From Candidatus Komeilibacteria bacterium (GTDB lineage: Bacteria > Patescibacteriota > Patescibacteriia > UBA1558 > UBA10009), in assembly GCA_030688315.1 (NCBI GenBank), contig JAUYIT010000025.1, positions 1 to 41,859 on the forward strand: a stretch of DNA of 41,859 bases, in the 5' to 3' direction. Made by a program: the position numbers and the translations under genes. Shown piece after piece: positions 16,414 to 24,439 of this stretch (position 1 is its first letter; each line of letters opens with the position of its first letter). The notes under the pieces are model-generated. The model saw nothing but the letters and a program-made list of their open reading frames with translations. It ran no database searches and had not been told where the DNA came from.

Positions 16414-17367
16414 TCACAGTTTTTGACCAACCCGCAAATGCGCGCTCCGGCTGCGGGGATTGTTTCTGATTTCTTCTGCTTGAGCTGTGATTGGTTTTTT
16501 AGTTAAAATCTTAACGGACTTATGGTGTCCGCAAACGCAAATTGGCAGTTCCTTGGCGCATAAGCAATCTTTGGCTTCAGTTTGAAAAAAATTTTTAACC
16601 AGCCGGTCTTCCAAAGAATGAAAGCTGATTACGGCCAACCGACCGCCAGCGGGCAAAACGGACAGCAATTTGGGCAATGCCAGCGTTAAATTATTTAATT
16701 CGTCATTGACGGCTATGCGCAAGGCCTGAAAAATTTTAGTGGCCGGGTTTGTTTTGTAATGTTCCCGATCGTAAATTTGGCTGATAACTTCAACTAACTG
16801 TTCGGTAAAATTAATGAGCTGCTCTTTGCGGTATAAAATGATCTGCCGAGCGATCAAACCGGCATGGCGCTCTTCGCCGTATTCCTTAAAAATCCTTTTT
16901 AATTCCGCTTCCGGCCAGTGGTTTAAAATTTCCGCGGCCGTTAACTCCGTTTCCGGCCCGAACCTCATATCTAATACCTGTTTTGTTTTGAAAGAAAAAC
17001 CGCGCTCGTCTTCAGACGAAACTTGAGCTGAAGATAGACCCAAGTCAAGTAAAATAGCGCTAAACTGTAAACTACGTCCTGCGTCATATTTATTCTTTAT
17101 TTTTTCTATTACTTGATTAATGTTTGAATAATTTTCTTGAACCAGAATAGCTCTTGAGCCGAATTTTTTTAAATTATTTCGCGCCGCTTCGATGGCTTTG
17201 GGATCCCGGTCTAAACCGATCAATATTCCGTCAGGTTTAGCCCGTTCCAATATCGCGGCGCTGTGCCCTGCTCCGCCCACCGTGCCGTCAATAAAGTTTT
17301 GATTCGGTTGAGGATCAAGATACTGCAAAACTTCATTAAGCAAAACCGGTTGGTGGAAGTAAGCCAT
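16414..17367 (-). CDS. rsmH: 16S rRNA (cytosine1402-N4)-methyltransferase
   Basis: HQPVLLNEVLQYLDP, FIDGTVGGAGHS, ILLDLGLSSAQV, VISFHSLEDRLVKNFF. Confidence 0.96.
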   Translation of the reverse strand: MAYFHQPVLLNEVLQYLDPQPNQNFIDGTVGGAGHSAAILERAKPDGILIGLDRDPKAIEAARNNLKKFGSRAILVQENYSNINQVIEKIKNKYDAGRSLQFSAILLDLGLSSAQVSSEDERGFSFKTKQVLDMRFGPETELTAAEILNHWPEAELKRIFKEYGEERHAGLIARQIILYRKEQLINFTEQLVEVISQIYDREHYKTNPATKIFQALRIAVNDELNNLTLALPKLLSVLPAGGRLAVISFHSLEDRLVKNFFQTEAKDCLCAKELPICVCGHHKSVKILTKKPITAQAEEIRNNPRSRSAHLRVGQKL

Positions 17368-17370
17368 ATA

Positions 17371-17802
17371 TTAAACTCCCAGTTCTCCCAAGGTCTCGGC
17401 AATATTACCGGAATCTTTTTCCGTGGCGGTTTTGTATTTTTCCCAAGTGGCTTCATCCCAAATTTCAATCCGGTTATACAAACCGTTAACCACTGCTTTC
17501 TTGTTAAGCCCGGCGTACTTGCGTAAATAATCCGGCAACACAATCCGGCCCTGCTTATCCAGTTCCGCTTCCATGGCGCCGGCCAGCATCAAACGGCTGA
17601 TGGCCCGGCTGGAACTTTGGCTGAACGGCAAGCGGCTGATTTTTTCCGCCAACTCCTGCCAATCCTTTTTGGTATATAAAAATAAGCAGTTCTCCAAACC
17701 CTTGGTAACAACTGCCCCCTTAGCCAATTCGGACCTAAATTTAGCCGGCACGGCTAAACGGCCTTTTTCATCTATAGTATGGTTGTATTCTCCGATAAAC
17801 AT
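17371..17802 (-). CDS. mraZ: Transcriptional regulator MraZ
   Basis: MFIGEYNHTIDEKGRLAVPAKFR and second DKQGRIVLPDYLRKYA motif. Confidence 0.96.
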   Translation of the reverse strand: MFIGEYNHTIDEKGRLAVPAKFRSELAKGAVVTKGLENCLFLYTKKDWQELAEKISRLPFSQSSSRAISRLMLAGAMEAELDKQGRIVLPDYLRKYAGLNKKAVVNGLYNRIEIWDEATWEKYKTATEKDSGNIAETLGELGV

Positions 17803-17826
17803 GGCAAAAACTTTTTAGACAACTAA

Positions 17827-17861
17827 ATCCTGGACCTCTAAGCATGGATGAGGTTCAGGAT
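17827..17861 (-). promoter_or_regulatory. Stable hairpin in the mraZ leader
   Basis: ATCCTGGACCTC-N11-GAGGTTCAGGAT, 11/12 complementary plus one wobble. Confidence 0.6.
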
Positions 17862-17923
17862 AGACCCTTTTAGGTAATTAGTGATGTCTTAGCTAAATTT
17901 GAATAAAAGCTTAGTTGAGTTAT

Positions 17924-17960
17924 CCACTCTATCCCCACTTTTATCCACTTCTCACCACTA
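17924..17960 (-). promoter_or_regulatory. Candidate MraZ operator (four GTGG direct repeats)
   Basis: Minus strand GTGGTGAGAA GTGGATAAAA GTGGGGATAGA GTGGATAA; CCAC at 17924, 17935, 17945 and 17955 (spacing 11, 10, 10). Confidence 0.65.
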
Positions 17961-18100
17961 CCCTGACATTATAAACCACTCCACCACAATTTGCAACCAC
18001 CCCGCCATTGTGGATAAATATTTTAGCAGCTTGACAATGCCAATATTATCAACTAAAGTTTGATTAATCTGCTGTTTCACATAATCTTACGGAGAGGGAA

Positions 18101-18667
18101 ATGTTTCACTTCCTGGCTTTTCTGGTGGCCACAGTCGGCACGGTCGGTGTTTGGCTAATGTTTTTGACCGGTGGCAGGATTAATGGCGGCGGCGGACTCA
18201 TGGGCAGTTTGGCGGCCCTTGGCTTGCTCTGCTGGTTAATGTCATTACAGGCAAATCACTGGCTTATTTTGATTATTGCCTGGGCGACCTACCATATCGG
18301 CGCTTACTTTATTCCTTACGCGGAGGCCTACATGGTTGCCAAATGGGGACCGCAAAAAAGGCATAACGGCGCGCTGGTCTGCTCCGACCTCAATGCGACA
18401 TGCATTGATGAGTTTCATGGCATGTTTGTTTCGAGTTTTTATATTTTCTCTCAACACGGCAAACTTAGCCATCAATGGCTGATCGGCGAACTGATCGCCG
18501 CCTTTTTTCTGTTTCGGTTTTTTGACACCGTGAAGCCGTTGGGCATAAAAAGGATCGAAACATGGAAGCCGGAAAATAAAGCGATAATGCTTGATGATAC
18601 TGTGGCAGGCCTATATGTCTGCATAATCATTATCGGATTCAATATTTTCCGACCCTTTTTCATCTAA
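18101..18667 (+). CDS. Phosphatidylglycerophosphatase A (PgpA)-like membrane protein
   Basis: C-terminal FFLFRFFDTVKPLGIKRIE...KAIMLDDTVAGLYV matches the PgpA signature; internal CIDEFHGM resembles the PgpA DE motif; SD ggagaggg. Confidence 0.75.
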   Translation: MFHFLAFLVATVGTVGVWLMFLTGGRINGGGGLMGSLAALGLLCWLMSLQANHWLILIIAWATYHIGAYFIPYAEAYMVAKWGPQKRHNGALVCSDLNATCIDEFHGMFVSSFYIFSQHGKLSHQWLIGELIAAFFLFRFFDTVKPLGIKRIETWKPENKAIMLDDTVAGLYVCIIIIGFNIFRPFFI

Positions 18668-18684
18668 TGTCAGCACAAATCAAA

Positions 18685-18719
18685 AAGCCGCGGCACACCT
18701 GCTCGCGGCTTATTTTTTT
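18685..18719 (+). terminator. Rho-independent terminator
   Basis: AAGCCGCG...CGCGGCTT followed by ATTTTTTT. Confidence 0.85.
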
Positions 18720-18728
18720 AACAATATT

Positions 18729-19352
18729 TTATTCGGAAAAAATCTTTTCCAGTTCGTCCAGATTATTAATCAAATAATCGGGTTTGGCGGCGATCAGTTT
18801 GTCTGGGGTATCAATGCCCCAGGTAACGGCGCCGGTTAAAACGCGCGCTGCTTTGCCCGCCTCAACTTCATGAACCGTGTCGCCGATAAAAATGGTTTGC
18901 CTAGGATCAAGTTTATTGTTTGTAACCAACGCCTGCAAGCTGTCGGTTTTGTCATGAACGCCGCAGATGATTTCTTTAAACAGCGGGTTTAAGCCAAACG
19001 CCCTAAGTTCCTGTTTCAAAAAATCTTCGGCATCAGAGCTAACGATCATTAAATTCAAACCGCGGTCATGCAATTTTTTTAAAAAATTATCCATGCCGTT
19101 ATAAAGCGTAACCGGATGCTCGGCTAAAACTTCTTGATAAACCTTTTTGTAAACTTCAACCTCTTCTTCAAAAGTCACCTTAGGCAGATACCGGTTGTAA
19201 AACAGCATAAACGGCTGAATCCAGTTTTTTCTGAATTCCTCGTAACTGATTGACGGCGCGCCAAAATGCGCAAAAATTTTGGTGACGGTATAATAAGTTG
19301 TTTCGTGATTATCATTGATCACGCCGGAATAATCAAAGATGGCGGTTTTCAT
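18729..19352 (-). CDS. HAD-family hydrolase
   Basis: MKTAIFDYSGVI, MIVSSDAEDFL, FIGDTVHEVEAGKAA. Confidence 0.85.
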   Translation of the reverse strand: MKTAIFDYSGVINDNHETTYYTVTKIFAHFGAPSISYEEFRKNWIQPFMLFYNRYLPKVTFEEEVEVYKKVYQEVLAEHPVTLYNGMDNFLKKLHDRGLNLMIVSSDAEDFLKQELRAFGLNPLFKEIICGVHDKTDSLQALVTNNKLDPRQTIFIGDTVHEVEAGKAARVLTGAVTWGIDTPDKLIAAKPDYLINNLDELEKIFSE

Positions 19353-19354
19353 GA

Positions 19355-20131
19355 TTATTTTTTAAAAATATTTAAAACCTGTTTATGCAGGACGGTATTA
19401 TTGGAAGCGATAAACGAATTAACGCGGTCGTTTTTAAGCGGACGTCCGTCAAAACCGGTTATTTTTCCGCCCGCTTCCCGAATTAACAGCTTGCCGGCCA
19501 AATTATCGTATAAGTCATTATCATAATTGACGTGAGCGTCTATTTGACCGGAAGCCAGCAAGCAAAATTCCCAAGCCGGCGACCAGGTGTTTAATAAACG
19601 GGTCATGCCCGAATTTAACATTTTAACCATCATTTTACGGGCAACTTTTTTTGGCGTCCGCCAAGCCCAGGAAGAACCCACCATGGCTTGATTCAATTTT
19701 GAAGTTTTACTGACATAAATTCTCTTGCCGTTTAAATAAGCGCCCTTATTTTTAAAAGCGTAATAGGTTTGGCCATTTAACGGATTATGGGTAACGGCAA
19801 AAATCGCCTCATCCCCTTTTAACAACGCCAAAGTAACAGCAAAAAAGCATAGGTTCTTATGAAAATTAATTGTGCCGTCTAGCGGATCCAAAACAAAAGT
19901 GTACTCGGATTTATTATCGGTCAAACCTTCTTCTTCCGATAAAATGTTGTAGGTTGAAAAATTCTTTCTGATAAATTTAAGAATATTGGCTTCGGAAGCC
20001 AAATCCGCCTTGGTCACAAAATCAATGGCGGAAGATTTAACTCCGGTCATCACGTTTTGGCCGTAATATGATTTTATCAATTGTCCGCTTTTTTCCACCG
20101 TTTTAATTAACTGTTTAAATTTATTGGTCAT
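19355..20131 (-). CDS. Inositol monophosphatase family protein
   Basis: ILSEEEG, LDPLDGTINFHKN, WSPAWEFCLLASGQID; start moved to MTNKFKQ. Confidence 0.9.
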   Translation of the reverse strand: MTNKFKQLIKTVEKSGQLIKSYYGQNVMTGVKSSAIDFVTKADLASEANILKFIRKNFSTYNILSEEEGLTDNKSEYTFVLDPLDGTINFHKNLCFFAVTLALLKGDEAIFAVTHNPLNGQTYYAFKNKGAYLNGKRIYVSKTSKLNQAMVGSSWAWRTPKKVARKMMVKMLNSGMTRLLNTWSPAWEFCLLASGQIDAHVNYDNDLYDNLAGKLLIREAGGKITGFDGRPLKNDRVNSFIASNNTVLHKQVLNIFKK

Positions 20132-20510
20132 GTTTTTTAGTGATGTTAGGTTCGCTGCCGTATTTTGGCACAACGGGCTTAAACTCTTTAGGCGTTATTG
20201 ATAATAACTCAATCAGCTTATTATCGTCAACTGCCTGTTCCGCGCTGACTTCAATAACCGGAATCTGCAAACTCCAGGCCAAAGTGTTAGCCGTGGTAAT
20301 GCCGAACCGTAGCGCGCTAAAGGCACCCGGGCCGCTGACCACCCCAATCGCCGTCAGTTTTGCCTTACCTCTTACTTTATCAATCAATTTCAACAATAAT
20401 TCCGATTGCTTGTATTGTTCATGATTTTCCAACAGCGCCACAACTTTGCCTTGGTCAATCAATTTAACCTGAATCAAATCAGTTCGTGATGTGTTGATGA
20501 ATAGTATCAT
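20121..20510 (-). CDS. tsaB: tRNA threonylcarbamoyladenosine biosynthesis protein TsaB (short form)
   Basis: MILFINTSRTDLIQVKL; VVSGPGAFSALRFGITTANTLAWSLQIPVIEVS. Confidence 0.85.
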   Translation of the reverse strand: MILFINTSRTDLIQVKLIDQGKVVALLENHEQYKQSELLLKLIDKVRGKAKLTAIGVVSGPGAFSALRFGITTANTLAWSLQIPVIEVSAEQAVDDNKLIELLSITPKEFKPVVPKYGSEPNITKKHDQ

Positions 20511-20519
20511 TTTCTATAT

Positions 20520-21488
20520 TTAATAGTAAATCCCCTCTTGGCGCCATAAATGCTGGGGATAATCAAAGTAGCGCCAATCCTCATGCAAAATTTTTTCAAT
20601 CGCCCAGTTGAATTTATCTTCCAAATGAGGCGACAATAAATTAACGGCATGGTTAAAAGTTAAAACTTTCAGACAAAATTTTAAAGTATACAATTTAATT
20701 CTTTGGGGAAAATCTTCCGATAAACCGCCGATTGATTTATAACCGCTAATGATTTGATCCAGCCAAACCTTTTCTTTTTTAAACGGCAAACAGGTTTTGA
20801 TAAATTCCATTTCATTATGCCCGGCCAAACACTCGTCAAAATCAAAAATTCCACTTATTTGGCCATCAACGTATTTTAAATTTTTGGTCTGAAAATCATT
20901 ATGAACCAAAACCGGATTAAAGTTAATTTCCGTCAAATATTTATTCTTAAGGAAAAAATCATTAACTTGTTCCAGAGTTTTTTCGTTTAACAGCCGACGG
21001 TCTTTTAAATAATCAAAATTTTTTTGAAAGCGGAAAGAAAAACAATCGCTCCAGTTGTTAAACTGTTGCGCGGGATTGGTCAAATCGCCAAAATAAGGCA
21101 TTTTAATCAGATGAATCTCAGCCATCATTACGCCGTAATCAAAAAATATCTTTTTCTTGCCATCATCCGTAAAATCCAGCCATTGTTCTTTAAGGTTTTC
21201 GCCCGGCAGTTTGGTCATAATCAGATAATTGTCCGGGATTATTTCCTTGGAAACATCAAGCGCGATCAGTTCCGGCGCCTTAATTTGATGTTCCTTAAAA
21301 ATCTGGCAAACAGCGGCGTTTCTGGCGGTAATAAAAGGATCAGTCGGTTCGCGGTGAATCTTGAGGATAAATCTATTATTAACATCAAACACTCCGCCGG
21401 TAATGCCTTTGGCTTCTTTATTGACCGAATCAACCCGGCCTAAGCCGTGTTTATCAAAAATTTTCTGCGCCAGCGGGATATTCAACAT
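20520..21488 (-). CDS. Aminoglycoside phosphotransferase-like (APH) kinase
   Basis: LVHNDFQTKNLKY and GIFDFDECLAGH motifs. Confidence 0.85.
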   Translation of the reverse strand: MLNIPLAQKIFDKHGLGRVDSVNKEAKGITGGVFDVNNRFILKIHREPTDPFITARNAAVCQIFKEHQIKAPELIALDVSKEIIPDNYLIMTKLPGENLKEQWLDFTDDGKKKIFFDYGVMMAEIHLIKMPYFGDLTNPAQQFNNWSDCFSFRFQKNFDYLKDRRLLNEKTLEQVNDFFLKNKYLTEINFNPVLVHNDFQTKNLKYVDGQISGIFDFDECLAGHNEMEFIKTCLPFKKEKVWLDQIISGYKSIGGLSEDFPQRIKLYTLKFCLKVLTFNHAVNLLSPHLEDKFNWAIEKILHEDWRYFDYPQHLWRQEGIYY

Positions 21489-21508
21489 AACCTTAGCATT
21501 ATATATTA

Positions 21509-22423
21509 TTACAAAGCCACGATGTTTGACTGATCTTTAATGACCGAAACTTTATAAATCGCGTAACCGAGGACGATCGCGCCCAGCCATTGCGCCCAGC
21601 TAAGCGCGTTGCCGCGAATCAGGTATTCCAAAATAATCGCGGTTAAGGGAAAGGCCAACTCGCAAATGGTGGACACCGAAGCTGTGACGCGCTTTAAACC
21701 CCAATAGTAAATAAAAATGGCGGTACCGCCGGTAGTTAAGGCGGTAATTAAAAAGATTAACCATTGAAAGTTAGTGACGTTGGAGAGTTGCGCCAAATCG
21801 CAGGTAAAAAGAACTATAAACAACATCAAAACCGAAGTTAGGCCGAATCTTAAATATGTTCCCACTCGGTAGCTGACGTTTTGCAATCCGCGCTTGCCAA
21901 AAACCGTTGACGAGCCAAAAGCAAAAGCGGCCAGCAAGGCAAACAAGGCGGCCGCCACGGTTTTTTCGCCCGTATTAAAGTTGGGCAGATTAATCCCAAA
22001 AGTGACAAGGTAACTACCGACTAAAGCCAGCGCCGTCCACAAAAAAAACTTTTTGGGCAAATGTTCTTTTAAAATAAGCCAGGCCAAGGTAATGGCAAAC
22101 AGCGGTTGAAGTTTTTGCAGAAGAATAACAATTGACAGGTTAACAAAATTGACGTAAAAAAGAGCTTTCACGATCGCCATAGTACCAATGGCCCCGCCAA
22201 AAATAGCGATCCACACAAACGCGCCCCAGTCCCCCTTTTTCATCACTCTTACTTCCTTAAATTCCTTAATAAACATTGGCAACATTAGCGTAAAAGCGAT
22301 GGCGTGCAGTAAAAATACCACCAGCGGCACGGGTAAGCTGAATAACTGCGGCGTTAACACAATCCCATCCACACCCCACAACACGGCGGCGACTATTATA
22401 AATAACGGCGCGAATTTCTTCAT
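21509..22423 (-). CDS. EamA/DMT family transporter
   Basis: About 10 TM segments, two EamA-like halves. Confidence 0.85.
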   Translation of the reverse strand: MKKFAPLFIIVAAVLWGVDGIVLTPQLFSLPVPLVVFLLHAIAFTLMLPMFIKEFKEVRVMKKGDWGAFVWIAIFGGAIGTMAIVKALFYVNFVNLSIVILLQKLQPLFAITLAWLILKEHLPKKFFLWTALALVGSYLVTFGINLPNFNTGEKTVAAALFALLAAFAFGSSTVFGKRGLQNVSYRVGTYLRFGLTSVLMLFIVLFTCDLAQLSNVTNFQWLIFLITALTTGGTAIFIYYWGLKRVTASVSTICELAFPLTAIILEYLIRGNALSWAQWLGAIVLGYAIYKVSVIKDQSNIVAL

Positions 22424-23661
22424 GACTTTTTGGTTAATTTATTATTTGAATTCAACAATCCGAATTGCCCAAGCAACTCGTAAATTCTGAATTCCACAGT
22501 TTTAATTTTTTTAATCTCTTCTGGTTTAACCCAGCGATAAGCAATGTTTTCCCAGTCCAGTTTGATTTTAGGAAGTTTTTTAAGCCGAAACAAAATAGGA
22601 TAAACGCGCCACTTGCGGTCAATCTTTTTTTCGTCAATGACGAAATTTTTACCCAATTTATAATTTTTCAACAAAGCGGAATTAATACCCAATTCCTCCT
22701 TAACTTCCTTTTTGGCCTGATCCAAAACCGACAAACCGTCTTCCATGTATCCGCCGATCGGACTCCACATGCCCCGGTGACTGGCCACTTTATTACCTCT
22801 TTTGACCAACAGAATTTTTCCATTACATTCCAAAATCGCGTTAACCACCCTCGCCTCCTTAAACGCCAGATATTTTTTAAACCAGCCAACTGTCAACTTA
22901 ACTACTTGAGCGGCGTCCTTATCTTCCTTAAAATTATGATCGGCGCCTTTAATGATTTTTAATTCTTTAGGGCATTCCAATAACTTATAAATAGTATAGC
23001 CATCTTTAACTTGAACGCGCTTATCCTGATCGCCATGAATAACAAGAGTGGGTCCGTGAATATCTTTGATTAAAAACTGTTTTTGCAGAAACATTCTATC
23101 CTTAAAATATTTATTAGTCACTTTAAAACCCGACACCACCCAATAATCCTTGCCGATTTCGCCGATTTTTTTATCGCGAACATACGTTTTTATCACTGCC
23201 TGATTGTCATAAACGCTGGAAAGCGACACGACCACGTTTAAATACTTGCTTAATTTATTACCGGTAATAAGAGCAATAAAGGCGCCCATGCTGTGACCGA
23301 CTATGCCGATTCTGGTTTTATTAACTTGGGGTTGTTTTAAAAGAAACTTAATCGCCCGCTCTTCATCATTAATGTATTGGCTGACTAAAATATCCTTATA
23401 AGTTCCCCCGCTTGGCTTGTGTCCGGGTAAAGAAAAGCGCAAGGCGATAAAACCCGCTTTTTCCAGGGCCTGACTGATTTTTACCACCAGTCGGCTTTCA
23501 TGACTGCCCCTAAAACCATGCTGAACAATGACCGTGGGAAACGGGCCTTTACCTTTACCCGCTTCGACTCGCGAGCTCGTCGAGCGAGGCGAGGGGATAT
23601 GCAAAACGCCAACTAGACGTTGGCCTTTGGAGTTTAAAAAAGATATTTTTTTCTGCATCAA
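22420..23661 (-). CDS. Alpha/beta hydrolase fused to a C-terminal Nudix domain
   Basis: GIVGHSMGAF nucleophile elbow, HGDQDKRV, GADHNF; C-terminal GGYMEDGLSVLDQAKKEVKEELGI Nudix-like box. Confidence 0.85.
   Translation of the reverse strand: MMQKKISFLNSKGQRLVGVLHIPSPRSTSSRVEAGKGKGPFPTVIVQHGFRGSHESRLVVKISQALEKAGFIALRFSLPGHKPSGGTYKDILVSQYINDEERAIKFLLKQPQVNKTRIGIVGHSMGAFIALITGNKLSKYLNVVVSLSSVYDNQAVIKTYVRDKKIGEIGKDYWVVSGFKVTNKYFKDRMFLQKQFLIKDIHGPTLVIHGDQDKRVQVKDGYTIYKLLECPKELKIIKGADHNFKEDKDAAQVVKLTVGWFKKYLAFKEARVVNAILECNGKILLVKRGNKVASHRGMWSPIGGYMEDGLSVLDQAKKEVKEELGINSALLKNYKLGKNFVIDEKKIDRKWRVYPILFRLKKLPKIKLDWENIAYRWVKPEEIKKIKTVEFRIYELLGQFGLLNSNNKLTKKS
23558..23596. repeat. GC-rich palindromic element within a CDS
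   Basis: CCCGCTTCGACTCGCGAGCTCGTCGAGCGAGGCGAGGGG; shares GAGCTCGTCGA(c)GCGAGGCG with 14165-14225 (opposite strand). Confidence 0.65.
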
Positions 23662-23668
23662 ATCAAAA

Positions 23669-24229
23669 TTAACTGATCAACCTGTCAACCAAAACAATTT
23701 TGGGGCTATTTAAAACGGTGTACAAAAACTTGTCGGTCATTTGTTTTCTTAAATTATATTCCTTGGTGGTTAAGTGGGTGTATCTGACCGACAGGCGGTA
23801 AACCCGTTCCAGATCTTTGACGAATTTTTGCAATTGTTCCGCGGTAATCTGGCCGACCAGCAAAACATCCGTAGGCAGATTACTTTCCCCCACCAGCTGT
23901 CCGCTTAGAGCCAAGTATTTAATGCCGTCCAGTTTTTTAACTTTGTTGGCGACGATTTTTTCCGCCAGCAGTTTGGATTTTTCAATCAGAGTTTTAAGCT
24001 CGCTAAATAAGACGAAACTCTTATCGGCCCGGTAAAACTTTTTCTGGCTTTCATCCGCGCTGACCACCAAACCGAATTTTTGCAAGTTATCCAGCTCCCG
24101 CCGCACCGAATTGATGCGCTCGTTGATTTCTCGGGTAATTTCCCTAACAAAAAAACGCGTGTCCGGATGTTCCAAAAACAGGTACAACAGCTTGTTGCGG
24201 GTTCGTGAGCCAAATAGTTGTTCAAGCAT
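23669..24229 (-). CDS. wHTH protein with degenerate nucleotidyltransferase-like C-terminus
   Basis: MLEQLFGSRTRNKLLYLFLEHPDTRFFVREITREINERINSVRRELDNLQKFGLV; C-terminal ALSGQLVGESNLPTDVLLVG; start moved from the track ORF. Confidence 0.7.
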   Translation of the reverse strand: MLEQLFGSRTRNKLLYLFLEHPDTRFFVREITREINERINSVRRELDNLQKFGLVVSADESQKKFYRADKSFVLFSELKTLIEKSKLLAEKIVANKVKKLDGIKYLALSGQLVGESNLPTDVLLVGQITAEQLQKFVKDLERVYRLSVRYTHLTTKEYNLRKQMTDKFLYTVLNSPKIVLVDRLIS

Positions 24230-24231
24230 AA

Positions 24232-24356
24232 TAACACCCCACGACCCGCTCGCTGCGCGCTCGCCTGCGTAGTCGGGGACCCCGGGCTTCGCGTCCCGAC
24301 ATTTGCTACGCAAAGTCGGGACTTGACCAAAGGGCGATGCCCCTTTGGAAACCCGT
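24232..24356 (-). repeat. GC-rich multi-hairpin repeat, copy 1
   Basis: Minus strand GGGTTTCCAAAGGGGCATCGCCCTTTGGTCAAG...GGGGTCCCCGA...GCAGGCGAGCG...GAGCGGGTCGTGGGGT; same layout as 28485-28600. Confidence 0.75.
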
Positions 24357-24439
24357 TTATTTTAATCTTTATTAAAACGGCTGTTTATAGTATAATCATT
24401 TAAGCGAATTATGGCAATATTAGCCCTGGCACCAAACTC

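Noticed and set aside
17921-18015. TTATCCACT/TGTGGATAA words resembling DnaA boxes, possible oriC
   Set aside because: No dnaA/dnaN nearby and no AT-rich unwinding region recognised; the regular 10-11 nt spacing upstream of mraZ fits MraZ boxes better. A GC-skew plot of the genome would settle it.
20121-20510. tsaB as a truncated pseudogene (129 aa)
   Set aside because: The N-terminal domain is intact and the gene overlaps the next start in an operon-like way; probably a genuine short form, though the missing C-terminal half should be checked.
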